Below are positions 21,861 to 33,327 of a DNA stretch of 64,000 nt, piece after piece. The stretch covers positions 62,001 through 126,000 of the forward strand of contig MU271158.1 of NCBI GenBank assembly GCA_021432605.1. Reading direction: 5' to 3'. A model generated the notes under the pieces. The model saw nothing but the letters and a program-made list of their open reading frames with translations, had not been told where the DNA came from and did no database searches. Origin of the DNA: Coniochaeta sp. PMI_546. Its lineage: Eukaryota; Ascomycota; Sordariomycetes; Coniochaetales; Coniochaetaceae. The translations under genes and the position numbers were made by a program. Numbering within the stretch: the first letter of the stretch is position 1; each line of letters starts with the position of its first letter.

Positions 21861-22889
21861 GTCAGTGACTTGATACAGGCAGGCTCCAGAGCTGGGGCAA
21901 CAATACCTGTTGACTGGCAGATTTCAAGACGACGCCAAAAGAACAGCCGCATTCGACAAAGGCTGCGCGTTGATAGAATGGTGACGGCAACGATGAAGAC
22001 TGCGGGGATGAGAGCTCGCCGTAGTAAACACGTGTAATTGCTCAACGAACAGTCAAGGCTTGGAGCGGTCGTTGGATGGTAAAGGCAACCGGCAGTCTTT
22101 TACTGCATCACGAAGATGAATAAAATTAAAACAAATATCACGCCGGCCTCTGCAGGGCAAAACTCGCAGGGTAGGAATGCGTGGCGTTTTGCGTGTCTTT
22201 ACTGCCCGATTCCAAGCCCGTAGGGAGGAACGGAAATCACACCCGAGGCAGAGACGACATTTTCGGTCAAATTCGGTGAATGGCACTGAACAGCACCGAC
22301 TGCACACAGCCTAAACCACGTCTCAGAAGGTGTATGAGATTCCGCCCGGCGAGTGTGGCATCACACTCCACTGGCTTCAATGGCCTTAATGACAATCAAG
22401 CCCGCAAACATCAAACATGGTACCTTAGTACACTGGGTCAAACCCCTGGCAAACAAACGCTGTTAGGATCAGGTAAAAGTCGTCGCATCGACAAGTTGGG
22501 GTTCGTGCAAAGTCACGAGGTGTACTGGACGTAGATGGTCGTCGTATGACTGTGGTTCCCATATTCGTCACACCACCCAAGATTCCGAACGTCCGAGGAA
22601 AGTATGATTGAATGAGACTCATGATGGCGTGGTTCAGAAGTGGACTTTATAACTGCCGGCATATCAGTCGTTCCCCTGGCGGTGCGTGCTTACTCGGAGC
22701 GCTTTATTGACAATAACTATACGCCTTCACAATGCCTAAGAAGAGAAGCTTTCTCTGGAATCTACAGGACTAGCTTCAAATCATAGGGCGGACACGATTC
22801 TTCTTTGCAACAAGTTGCTGATCGATGGGAGAAGATCCATCTCTCTACACGTCAAACGCCGACAATTCGATACACAAGAATCTCAAAAC
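21861..22889. other. Intergenic between the hydrolase relic and ppsA
   Basis: A hydrophobic frame at 21842-22045 (minus) might be the old N-terminus of the hydrolase relic, but it does not connect cleanly. The rest is promoter of the PEP synthase gene. Confidence 0.45.
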
Positions 22890-25289
22890 ATGGCAGCTGC
22901 TGGTGTTCCTGGGGACCTGGTCCGTAATTTCGAGGACCTGAGGCGTGGCGATGTTGGCGTGGTTGGTGGAAAAAACTCGTCACTTGGCGAGATGATCAGT
23001 GCCCTCGAGGCCAAAGGAATTGCCGTCCCGACGGGGTTTGCGACCACTGCGGCTGCATATTGGCACTACGTCGACGCCAATGGCATCCGTGACAAGATAG
23101 CTGCATTAGTGACGGAATGGCAAGAGGGTAAACTGACTCTAGCTGAGACGGGCCATATGGTGCGCAGCTTGTTCATCCGCGGTACCTGGCCAGCTGATAC
23201 AGCCGCCGCCATCAGGAAAAGTTATCACGAGCTCTCGACCAAGGCCGGAATTGCGGACCTGAGTGTTGCCGTTCGCTCCAGCGCGACGGCCGAGGACCTA
23301 CCGGACGCAAGCTTTGCCGGCCAGCAAGAGACTTATCTGAACATTTCGGGTGTCGACGCGCTCTTGGATGCTTGTCGCCGCTGCTATGCTTCGCTTTTCA
23401 CCGATCGGGCCATCAGCTACCGTCAAGTTAAGGGCTTCGATCATATGAGCGTTGCACTCTCGATTGGCGTACAACGCATGGTTCGCTCTGATCTCGGTGG
23501 CTCCGGCGTCATGTTCTCCATCGACACGGAAAGCGGCTTCGACAAGGTTGTGCTGATCAACGCAGCGTGGGGGCTTGGTGAGAATGTTGTCCAGGGCACC
23601 GTCAATCCAGATGAATATCAAGTCTTCAAGCCACTCCTAGGCAATGCCAAAACAGTTCCTATCTTAGAGAAGAAACGCGGCGACAAGGAGATCAAGATGG
23701 TCTATGGCAATAGACAAATGCCCACACGAAACGTGCCTACCTCAAAGGCAGAGCGAGCCGCGTTGGTGCTCAATGATAACGAAATCCTCCAATTGGCACG
23801 TTGGGCATGCACCATCGAGCAGCACTATGGGCAGGCGATGGACATGGAATGGGCCAAGGATGGTGTCACGGGCCAGCTATTCATTGTCCAGGCTCGGCCC
23901 GAGACTGTGCACTCACGCCGTGATGCTGCTGCCGTCTTCAAGACGTACAAGGTCAGCAACAAGAGCCGCGTGCTCGCCACTGGCCGTTCGATCGGCGATT
24001 CGGCCGTATCAGGCCAGATCTGCCTCATCGAATCCACCAAGGACATCGACAAGTTTGTGGATAACTCGATTCTGGTGACGCAAGCGACGGACCCGGATTG
24101 GATGCCTATCATGAAGCGGGCCGCGGCCATCATCACCGACCACGGCGGGCGGACCTCACATGCTGCTATCGTGAGCCGAGAATTAGGTCTCCCCGCAATA
24201 GTAGGCACCGGCAACGCTACCTACGTGCTGCACAGTGGCCAAGAGGTTACCGTCGACTGTGCCGAGGGAGACACGGGCTTCGTGTACGAGGGCATATGCG
24301 ACATCGCAACTGAGTCGACAGATCTGTCCGAGCTGCCCGACGTTCGAACCCACATCATGCTCAATCTAGCCGACCCGGCGTCTGCATACCGCTGGTGGCG
24401 ACTCCCAGCCGATGGCATCGGCCTTGCACGCATGGAGTTTGTCGTCAGCAACGCCATCCGGGTCCACCCAATGGCGCTTGTGCACTTTGACCAGTTAAAG
24501 GATGCAGCTGCCATACGTGAGATTTCTCAACTTACAACAGGGTATGACAGCAAGCCCGACTACTTTGTCGACAAATTATCGCACGGTCTTGCGGCCTTAT
24601 GCGCTGCGGTCTATCCCAAGCCGGCCATAATTCGCATGAGCGACTTTAAAACGAACGAGTACGCCAACCTCATAGGCGGTGCTCAGTTTGAGCCCAAGGA
24701 GGAAAACCCCATGATCGGCTTCCGTGGTGCCTCACGCTACTACTCGCCGCTCTACAAAGAAGGGTTCGAGCTGGAGTGCCGCGCCATCAAGCGACTGCGC
24801 GAGGAGATAGGTCTCACCAACGCCGTCATCATGATCCCTTTCTGCCGGACAATCCACGAAGCCAAGAAGGTTCTAGACGTCATGGCCGACAACGGGCTCA
24901 AGCGGGGCGAGAATGGATTGCAAGTCTACGTCATGTGCGAGATCCCGTCCAACGTCATCCTAGCCGCCAACTTCACCGAGCATTTCGACGGCTTCTCCAT
25001 CGGCTCCAACGACCTGACGCAGCTCACCCTAGGTGTAGACCGCGACTCTGGTGAGCTCTCTGACCTCTTCGACGAGCAGGACGAGGCCGTCAAGTGGATG
25101 ATCGCGCGCGTTATCTCGGTGGCCCGCCAGAAAGGTTGCAAGATTGGCCTCTGTGGACAGGCGCCGAGCGACCATCCGGAATTCGCCAAGTTTCTCGTTG
25201 AAGCCGGTATCGATTCCATCTCCGTAATTCCCGACAGCTTCGTCGCGGTGAAAAGGCATGTCATTGCCAGCGAGCGAGCACTGGCATAA
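22890..25289 (+). CDS. ppsA: Phosphoenolpyruvate synthase, bacterial type
   Basis: Converts pyruvate, ATP and water to PEP, AMP and phosphate, feeding gluconeogenesis. Single exon, 799 residues, about the length of bacterial PpsA. The order is an ATP-grasp pyruvate-phosphate dikinase N-domain (about 15-345, with VGGKNSSLGEM and VRSSATAEDLPDASFAGQQET), a swivelling phosphohistidine domain with GGRTSHAAIVSRELGLPAIVG (His424, equivalent to E. coli His421) and a PEP-binding TIM barrel with GSNDLTQLTLGVDRDSG and GLCGQAP (Cys755). ATG 22890 is chosen because the upstream in-frame extension starts at TTG. Lack of introns amid intron-rich genes and the rarity of this enzyme in fungi suggest transfer from a bacterium. 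Tail to tail with L-lactate dehydrogenase. Confidence 0.96.
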   Translation: MAAAGVPGDLVRNFEDLRRGDVGVVGGKNSSLGEMISALEAKGIAVPTGFATTAAAYWHYVDANGIRDKIAALVTEWQEGKLTLAETGHMVRSLFIRGTWPADTAAAIRKSYHELSTKAGIADLSVAVRSSATAEDLPDASFAGQQETYLNISGVDALLDACRRCYASLFTDRAISYRQVKGFDHMSVALSIGVQRMVRSDLGGSGVMFSIDTESGFDKVVLINAAWGLGENVVQGTVNPDEYQVFKPLLGNAKTVPILEKKRGDKEIKMVYGNRQMPTRNVPTSKAERAALVLNDNEILQLARWACTIEQHYGQAMDMEWAKDGVTGQLFIVQARPETVHSRRDAAAVFKTYKVSNKSRVLATGRSIGDSAVSGQICLIESTKDIDKFVDNSILVTQATDPDWMPIMKRAAAIITDHGGRTSHAAIVSRELGLPAIVGTGNATYVLHSGQEVTVDCAEGDTGFVYEGICDIATESTDLSELPDVRTHIMLNLADPASAYRWWRLPADGIGLARMEFVVSNAIRVHPMALVHFDQLKDAAAIREISQLTTGYDSKPDYFVDKLSHGLAALCAAVYPKPAIIRMSDFKTNEYANLIGGAQFEPKEENPMIGFRGASRYYSPLYKEGFELECRAIKRLREEIGLTNAVIMIPFCRTIHEAKKVLDVMADNGLKRGENGLQVYVMCEIPSNVILAANFTEHFDGFSIGSNDLTQLTLGVDRDSGELSDLFDEQDEAVKWMIARVISVARQKGCKIGLCGQAPSDHPEFAKFLVEAGIDSISVIPDSFVAVKRHVIASERALA

Positions 25290-25499
25290 TTGGGTACCTT
25301 AGGCAGTGATAGAAGTATGCGGTACATGTCAGATAATTGGTAGTTTTTGGCATTGAAACTAGTTAACCCGCTTCGTGTAAAGAAATGTTAATTTTTTATC
25401 AAATCTAAACCGGTAATACATATATGTGGTATTTTTTACCATTTTTGTCAAACAAAGGCCACTTGAATACGCCAGACTACATCTTCCCGCCTTCCTATC

Positions 25500-26571
25500 T
25501 TACTGATCCTCCTGAATTCCGTCTATCTCGCTCCGGAGCTTCCTCGCTGATTCCGCTATCTTAGCTTCCTCATCGCTATCTAAAGACATCTGGATTGTCC
25601 TGATAATACCCTTTCTCCCCAGGACCACGGGTAAGCTGAAGTAGCAGCCAAACTTTGGCTGGAAATGGCTAATGGGACGAACATTGCGCTTGTCCGAGAG
25701 GATAGACGAGCAGATGCTGGACACAATGGATCCCATCCCAAAAGGAGTTGCCCCTTTGGCCTTGACTATGCTTTTCGCTTGGTGTCTGCACTCTTCTGCA
25801 AGCCCGACACGGTCCACAAGGCTTTCAGAAGAGAGAGATTGGTTGAGAGGGACGCCGCCAATTGTTGCCGCAGACCACCCTACAACCTGGGAATCTCCAT
25901 GCACGCCCAGCGCATAGATGTCTATTGAGTTAGCTGCGACCTAAGAAATTGGTTAGCCTAGCCACAGGAGCACATAGCGCTAATATAGACGCACTCCAAT
26001 TCTGTCCGCCATCAGTCCACGAAGACGGGTTGAATCGAGAAAGGTCCCTGAGCCCAAAACTTGAGACGGCGGCAGTTTGGAGATTTTCTGAGCGAGAGAC
26101 GTGAGCAAGTCGACCGGGTTTGCTACGACGACTAAAATTGCGTCTGATCTGAATGGTCTCATTGCATTGACCACATTCCGAACAATCGAGATGTTACGGT
26201 AGGTGTATTCGATGCTAGTTCCACCTGGCAGACCGTGACATTAGCTCGTGCTCGCAGCACGATACGCAAGCATTCATGTTGTTATCTGATGCCTTACCGA
26301 GATAATGCTTGGACCCTGCAGTAATGACAATAATGTCGCATTGGCCTGCTTCATGGTACGTGGCCGCTCGCACGCGCGTGTTGCTGTTGCTGCTGTAGGC
26401 CACATCCGACAGATCGCGGATCTGAGCATCCCTTAGGTCGATTTTGATGTCGACTAGAAGAAGTTCATTTGCGATGGAGCCGAGGACGAGCGCGTAGGCA
26501 GCTGCACCGCCGACTTGGCCAACGCCAACAATTGCGATCCGAGAAACTGGTTTTGTGGTTTCCGACGACAT
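25500..26571 (-). CDS. L-lactate dehydrogenase (NAD-dependent)
   Basis: Interconverts pyruvate and L-lactate. Exons 26571-26298, 26224-25995 and 25940-25500 sum to 945 nt (314 residues). The Rossmann motif GVGQVGGAAAY is at residue 15 onward, followed by ITAGSKHYLGG, VVANPVDLLT, GSGTFLDSTRLRGLM (substrate arginines) and the catalytic His182 in ALGVHGDSQ, then WSAATIGGVPL. The usual EHGD is VHGD here: the catalytic His and Asp are kept, but the preceding Glu is Val. Both introns are phase-checked by the conserved motifs. Convergent with ppsA, 210 nt between stops. Together they could route lactate to pyruvate to PEP, an inference from position. Confidence 0.94.
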
Positions 26572-28532
26572 TTCCGTAGTTAAGGTGAGTTGGTGTTTCT
26601 TAGTCACCTACCAAGGGCAAATGTCACTTTAGTGCCCTCTCACGTATGATATAGCACACCAGGTCAGTGTGCTGATTGCAAGGTGATGAAAGGATGTCAT
26701 GACCTATTTAGTGGGTGGTGTGATAGCACGGGGGAAGGTTTGAACCCCTGCATCACACTCCAATATACATTTAATCATGACCGTCGTATCCGTCAGCTTT
26801 CCAAATCTGGAGACGCTGGCTGCTGGACTGCAAAGCTTAGTATAGACGGTCTGCCGCGGTGTGTCACATCACGTGAAGCTACGAGCAAGGGAACATGTGG
26901 AGGAAAGCGTATCTCCTGACAGTGGTATGATTAGGCTTTGTCCTCCAAATGCACGGCCGGAACACATCGCCTGGCTAGCCCATTATGGGTATTGCTTTAT
27001 TGTTGGACGTGTACTCGAGTCGTTGTAGAGGAAGTACAAAGTAGTCAATCCCATGCATGTCTCTTCGACACCATTGCCAAGCCTATGGTTCGTAGGACTA
27101 AAGACCTGGACCTTGCCCAAACTCTTCCCGACGTGATAACATTTCTAAAAAGCATTAGGCGTGATGTTCGAGAAAGAGCCTCCATATTGTCTTCAAATAG
27201 ACTCGACTGTTTTCGAGGGTTCAGTAGCTATCACCTGCATCGTACCTTTTGTTTCCCGCCTTTCCATCTCACTACGGTTACCACAAGCCTAAGTTCATCA
27301 AGTACGTCTCGCACAAGTCTCATCGAGTAACTTCAATTCGCAAACTAAAGCATGAAACACAACTACGAACCCAGAGCATGATACTGTTGTGTCCTAGGGC
27401 AATGTTAGGCAAACATGCACGGGAATGCGTTGCTGAGCTACTGTGAAAAGCAAGTGCTTGTTTTCTGTTAGGAGCTCTGGGTCTTGTCTTCGGCTCACCT
27501 TTGATTATTGCATAGAAGTTGCTTCGTCTTCGTCAAATGTACGCAGACTACGTAGAAGAGACGGTTCGGTTCAAGCTACATACTATGCACGAAGCCTAGA
27601 GCCTCCTGCCCTTCATAACAAATGTTGCCATAGTCATTTAGATACCTACTCTAGACACACCACATGGTACAACCGGCTCATATACTCAAAACACTCAAAA
27701 ACTCACTCCACCGGTCCGTTTCTTCACGATTCTTACACCTAACACGACTCGTCGCTCAGATCTTAACGATATCACAGCATCTTGGGATCTGCGCATGCTC
27801 AGTAACGAATGGCTCGGGCGTCAGACGCCAAACCGAGAAAAAGGAAGATGAGAGCGCGATGCAATTGTCTTCAGCAGGACAGTTATGGAGTTGAACTGCA
27901 CCTGCTTTAAGCTTCATCATGTTCATGTGCCTATCGATTGATAAGACGTTATGCAACGGGTGGGTTCTCTATGGGCAAGGCCCATAACTTGTCGTCGTCG
28001 TGCACAATCTTATCAACCGATTCAAGTCTTAAGGACTGTCAGCTTGAGCCAAGTTGACGACCTTGCCGGGGCAACGAGTAACGAGTATAGCCGCCGATCG
28101 ATCCCTGGACCACGGGCAGGCATTATTGTGTGATGTTCGGTTCTGGTTTTGAAGCAAATCCACACGCAACGAGACGACGCTAAATGCACGCGTTCACTGG
28201 CGCGAGCCGACTTCTGATGGTGTTGGACACTTTGACGTGAGTGCTTGGAATCCCTGCGGATAGCTTCCATTCTTTGTTCTGTCTTGATGTTCAATTAGCC
28301 GCTGGAAGAAAACGTGATGTTCCAATAATGGTTAGCACCGATTTAGTTGTGCGGCATTTTGACCGAGTTTGACGCCACTTCTCCTCCACCTTTGTTCAAC
28401 TACCACAATGCTGTGACAATTGATACCCAGCAGCCTACGTCGTAATATATTATAGACCCGTTTTTAGACGCGATACGACGTAGCCTTGAATCCATACCAG
28501 AATCTATCACGGAGGCGAAAGCAGCTCGGAAG
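26572..28532. other. Intergenic, no gene recognised
   Basis: About 2 kb between two divergently placed genes. Several overlapping short plus-strand frames (26.9-27.9 kb) lack motifs and credible joins. No repeat was seen. Confidence 0.55.
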
Positions 28533-30273
28533 ATGGGCGACCACTATGCCACCACCAACGAGTCTGAACCGAACATCAAGCAACAGGGAGAAACGACAGA
28601 CTCAAGCGCGCAAAGGCCTCAGGGCGATCTTGCCAACAAGCTAGAACCGAAACATAGTGATGATGGCTATGCGAGCGCCCTGCCTTCTGAAGAAATCCCT
28701 GATAAACTGCAGCCCGATGACAGCAGTCGGAGCCAACCAACTACTAGCGCTGCCCTCAGCGAACCCGCCGCAGATAATGCTTCGGTCGGAGCACCTAGCG
28801 TGTTCTCTACTGGTCTAAATGTGTGATGCACCCCAGCGAACTTACTGACTTGATCACGCATCCTGACATGAGAGCTCCCCAGGTTGATGAACAGCAGTGA
28901 CGGCGACTCTTCCGTCGGCGATCTTGATAGGCCGTATGTTATCTCCTCTCGATCACGAATGCCGATGAAATATGCCTAACGCGTCTTCCCAGATCATCTA
29001 GTGTCTCTGCGACCTCAAGCGTCTTCGACTTCGTTGAAGAGCACGGCCGGACATTCCACAGATACAAAGCAGGCAGTACGTTATGTCCTCAAACATGAGC
29101 GTATGGAGTTACTCACGCTTACACGCAGAATACCTTCTACCGAATGACATTGTGCGTAATAAGCAACCCGCCATATACCACAACTGGAGCAGGTTCGCTG
29201 ACATCCGATAGCCGGAACGAGAGCGTCTAGGTATTCCTCACCCACAGAGGCATCGATATGACGGGCGCGACTGACATTTATCAGATCTCCAGCATGCGAT
29301 TGCCATGCGGCTTTTCGGGAAGCTTGCATTAGCTCCTATCGACAACCCGCAGAGGGTCCTGGATATTGGGACTGGTAAGAGGCGTCACTTGCCAGTGTGG
29401 CATACAACAGACTCGGAGCTAATGTCATCATCACTAGGCACTGGTATATGGGCTATCGAGTTCGGTAGGCTACCACCGGATCCCTCACGGCAGCCTTCAT
29501 TCACTCACTAGCCTATAGCAAACGAACATCCCGCATCTGACGTCTTAGGGACAGACCTCAGTCCCATACAACCGGAGTAGTACGTCGTCCTTATCCGTCT
29601 GTGCACGATCCTTACTCACCTGTGCAGTGTCCCGCCAAACTGCCACTTCGAAGTCGATGATGCCGAAGACGTATGGGTGTTCAACGACAAGTTCGACTAT
29701 ATCCACTCCCGATACATGGTCGCTGCTTTCAGTGATTGGCCCAAGATCTTCCGCTCCTGTTACGAGAACCTGAATCCCGGCGGCTGGGCCGAGTTCCAGG
29801 AGTACTACGTGGAGTTTCAGTGCATCGACAACTCCCTCGCCGGCACCGCTCTGGACAGATGGAACAAGCTGATTCTGGAAGCGGTTGAAAAGACCGGGCG
29901 CAACGGTCGTGCCGCCGCCCGGTTCCGCAGCCAGCTGGCCGCCGCCGGTTTCGTCGATGTGGTGGAGCGTAAGTTCGCGTTGCCGGGTAATGCTTGGGCC
30001 AAAGGCGAGAACGAGAAGATGCTGGGTCTGATGCAGATGACGAATATGCTTGATGGACTGCACGGGATGTCCATGCAGTTGTTTACGAGGATGCTAGGTT
30101 GGAGCGCTGAAGCGGTCGAGATCTTCCTTGTTGACGTGAGAAGGGACTTTAGGAACAGGGACATACATTTCTACTTCGTTGTGTAAGTCTACCCGCGCAT
30201 CTTGTGCACACATCATGATGGCTGACTCTTGTACTACAGGTACGATGTATACGGTCGGAAGCCGACTCTTTGA
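28533..30273 (+). CDS. LaeA-like SAM-dependent methyltransferase, ten exons
   Basis: Exons: 28533-28822, 28883-28933, 28993-29075, 29129-29151, 29212-29230, 29285-29374, 29438-29464, 29519-29579, 29628-30182 and 30240-30273. They sum to 1233 nt (410 residues). Each junction is forced by frame and family conservation: RYKAGKYLLPNDIPERERLD, then LQHAIAMRLFGK, the SAM motif VLDIGTGTGIWAIEF, and DVLGTDLSPIQPEYVPPNC. After these come FDYIHSRYM, a NPGGWAEFQE motif and a C-terminal YDVYGRKPTL. The first 110 residues are disordered, as in LaeA and its many paralogues. The family includes the global regulator LaeA, but most members are of unknown target. The first donor (GTGATG) is the least certain. 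Confidence 0.88.
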
Positions 30274-30736
30274 TGCAGTTCACAATCCACGTCACGGGCG
30301 TACTACTGTGTAGAGTGGAGATCCCAGACTTATGGAATGCACAAGGAACTAGCGATCATACTATAAACCGGATTGATAGCTTCGATTATGGGTAGTCATT
30401 GATGTGCATTGGCCATCTGCTGCTGCCGCATGCAGCATGGCTCTGTGAAGGTGGTGCATGTGAAAAGTTTAGACACACCTATCTGACACGCTCTTTAGTA
30501 GATTTTACAGCCAGTTTTAGGTCGCATCCAATGTTCAGAGTAATGCGAGTCGGGCCTGTGAGACTCACCTGCGTAAAGTGCAGTGAGAATGGTTAACCCC
30601 GCGTCGAGGGAACATAAAGACGTATACTAATTAGGCTGCCACTGCCTTGAGTACAAAAAAAATGAGTTGACAGTTATAGGAAGAAATTGCGGAGCCGTTT
30701 TCCAGTCAAGTCCGGTTAGCCCGGAACATATCCGAA

Positions 30737-30807
30737 GCATCAGTGGTTTAGTGGTAAAATCCATCGTTGCCATCGATGGGCCCCGTGTTCGATTCACGGC
30801 TGATGCA
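30737..30807 (+). tRNA. tRNA-Gly (GCC)
   Basis: A 71-nt cloverleaf: acceptor GCATCAG pairs with CTGATGC, D-arm GTTTAGTGG, anticodon stem CATCG/CGATG with loop TTGCCAT (anticodon GCC), T-arm CCGTG-TTCGATT-CACGG and discriminator A. No intron. A run of six T follows directly. Confidence 0.95.
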
Positions 30808-30809
30808 CA

Positions 30810-30815
30810 TTTTTT
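30810..30815 (+). terminator. RNA polymerase III terminator of tRNA-Gly
   Basis: Six T residues start two bases after the discriminator base, the normal Pol III stop. Confidence 0.8.
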
Positions 30816-31528
30816 GCCCCTCTTTGAATCTCACATAGTCCGTATTTGGTGCTGTGCACCTATATTTCTTAAATGTCGGTTTGACTTTTTTTTTTTTATA
30901 CCAAGTTGAATTGACTGCTACTTCGGACCATAGAGTGCCGAAAGTCCCTCGATAAGGACGCGCGTATCGGAGCGGTGACGGCGAGCCAAGAGGACAAGAT
31001 ATTAGCTTCCCCCGCAAGCACCGTTAGCTTGGGCCGTCGGAATCCTGCTGGGACATCACGGAAGACCGATAAGAGCTGCGCGATGGAGATTTTTGAAGTT
31101 GTAGGATTTTGACCCCGGTCATCGCGTACATAATGCTTTTACAGTCACGGCCATTCTTCAGCTCTATCAGCTCGTGGCTGGTCTAATGAGCTCTTGGAGG
31201 TCCACGCTAATGACAGCTCCCAGCTTCGTCTCGGCACCCAGTATGCCCTCTATGTCGCCGAACCGGACTGACGGTACCTGCTGGTAGCCCGAAGTCGTTA
31301 GATCTCAAGGCAACAACTCAACTAAATGACTTGGCACATGGTGCTATAACATGTCGGCGAGACAGCTTCAGTTAGCGGCGATAAGGATCGGGCTTTGCAG
31401 AGTAGCTTCAGTTTGCATATAAGTCACTCGGAGTCTCATCATGGTTCAACGTGAATTACAGTAGTCATAGGCACTTGAGCAGCTTTCTGTAACAGGAAGA
31501 AAAAGTTCTAAGCAGTCATCCAGTCGAG
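30816..31528. other. Intergenic upstream of the asparaginase gene
   Basis: Contains an uninterrupted T tract near 30886-30897. No gene was recognised. The last few hundred bases are the presumed promoter of the asparaginase. Confidence 0.6.
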
Positions 31529-33066
31529 ATGGGTTTCCGATCTCTCTCTGCCGCCGTCAAGGCCATCGCTGTGGGTGTTACACTGTGGCCCATAGCTCAT
31601 GGCAGCTGCACTTCAGATCCCTCAGAACTAGTCTGGATCTCCAGGAACTCCTCACTCCCAAAAGTTGTGTATGTGTAGCCCATCTTATCCATCGAGAATG
31701 GTACTAACAGAAGGCAGCATCTACAGCGCTGGCGGTACCATCCTGTCTGCCTCAAACTACAGCCGTCTTGACAATGTCAACTACGGTTCAGGTGTAGGGC
31801 CTACACCCGAGCAGCTGATTGCTAATGTCTCGGAGGTCTTGAGTGTTGCCCAGCTTGCTGTCGTCCGCTTTCCGGCCTCTGGAGGGAGCTCCGGCCTGAA
31901 CTCATCACTGTATCTCAACATCAGCCAGTATGCGAACCGCCAACTATGCAGCAAGAACTCCGATATTGTTGGTGCCATCATGTTTCATGGCACGAACACG
32001 TTGGAGGAAACGGTAAAGTCCCTGCTCCAAACATTGCTCTTTGAGGTCAAGCGTGGTCACGAGAGTGCTAACCTGAGCAGGCGTTTGGCGTCGATGTGAC
32101 TTTCAACTGTTCGAAGCCATTCATCGCCACCGGTGCCATGAGACCAGACACCTATGTCTCACCCGATGGCAGATCCAACTTCTTCCAAGCCGTTGCAGCG
32201 GCTGTAGCACCTTCATCCCGAGACCGTGGAGGACTCATCGCTTTCAATGACAGGTAAGAAACATAGCCTTAGAACAGCGTGCGCGATACTTCTCAGGGAG
32301 ACAAGCTAACATCTTTTAGGATCACGTCTATTTACTACTCCACCAAGCTCAACGCCAACACGCCTGACACGTTCAAGGCCCTTGAACAGGGAAACCTTGG
32401 GGCGTTCCTCGGTGGCCAGCCGTACTACTTCTTTGGGCCTTCTTATCCCACAGGACGTCCGCACTTCGACATCAGCAATACCACAGTACTGCCTTCAGTC
32501 ATCATCCTCTACGGCCACCGTAAGTTGGCCAACATCAACCTGCTTCTCGAGTACAGGGCCTGCCCACTAATACGAACCAGAGGGCTTCGATGCCTCTTTG
32601 ATGTATAGCGCCGTGGCCAACGGAGCCAAGTACGTAACGCACACCCTAATATATGCGAACGGGAACTAATTTCTGAACTTCAGAGGTCTCGTAGTGCTAG
32701 GACCTGGCGCAGCCCAACTCAGTCCCAGTGCCAGGGCAGCTGCAACAGAGCTATACAAGCAAGGCATCCCCACGATTGCAGTAGCACGTCCGGTCACCGG
32801 AACTGGTGTCCCTGGTCCTAGGCCCGGTCCAGTGTAAGATCATTCTTTGCACCCGCCGGTGTTTTCTGTCCACAAGGGTACTGACAAATTTTGCCATGAA
32901 CAGTTTCTTCTCTAGCTACGTCGGAGCAGAGCAGGCCCGGATCGTGCTCCAGCTGGCCATCAATGCTGGCTACACCCTTGACGAGATTCGCGATTTGTTC
33001 GAGGGTCCGCTGCGTGACGCGGTGTATACACCGAGCGCTAATCAAGAGTGGTATTATGCAACCTGA
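31529..33066 (+). CDS. Secreted L-asparaginase (type II-like)
   Basis: Hydrolyses asparagine to aspartate and ammonia outside the cell. Seven exons, 31529-31668, 31718-32012, 32081-32253, 32320-32519, 32581-32629, 32684-32833 and 32904-33066, total 1170 nt (389 residues). An N-terminal signal peptide is evident (hydrophobic to WPIAHGSC). The first catalytic Thr is in IYSAGGTI (Thr54), rebuilt by splicing GT to C at 31717/31718. The second motif reads HGTNTLEET (Thr139-Asn140) where the common signature has HGTDT. Other family blocks follow: GAMRP, FNDRITSIYYSTKLNANTPDTFKA and EQARIVLQLAINAGYT. The Asp-to-Asn change affects a residue that helps bind substrate in bacterial enzymes, so activity may differ. 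Confidence 0.92.
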
Positions 33067-33327
33067 GGACGCCCATACTGGGGAAAAGATATCAGAGCGA
33101 TATAAAATAGACAGACATACATCTTAGATACATCTTAGATAGCATCGCCATAGTTCCACTTCCCCTAGGACGCACTACAATCTTGTGGATACTTGACTTA
33201 AAAGCATGGTGGTATCTATCTTGACATACAGACAGCGATCATACAAACGTCCACCTGTGCAGTAAATGATTGGAGATAGCCGGGCAATACCGGGCCACTT
33301 TTCAGCCCAGCTCTAATGTCCTTCACA

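Noticed and set aside
26938-27894. Chain of short plus-strand frames
   Set aside because: Frames overlap in different phases without donor/acceptor pairs that would join them, and composition is not protein-like.
30886-30897. T tract considered as a poly(A) tail of a SINE or retrocopy
   Set aside because: No target-site duplication or element body was seen, and the tRNA just upstream is a complete normal gene with its own terminator.
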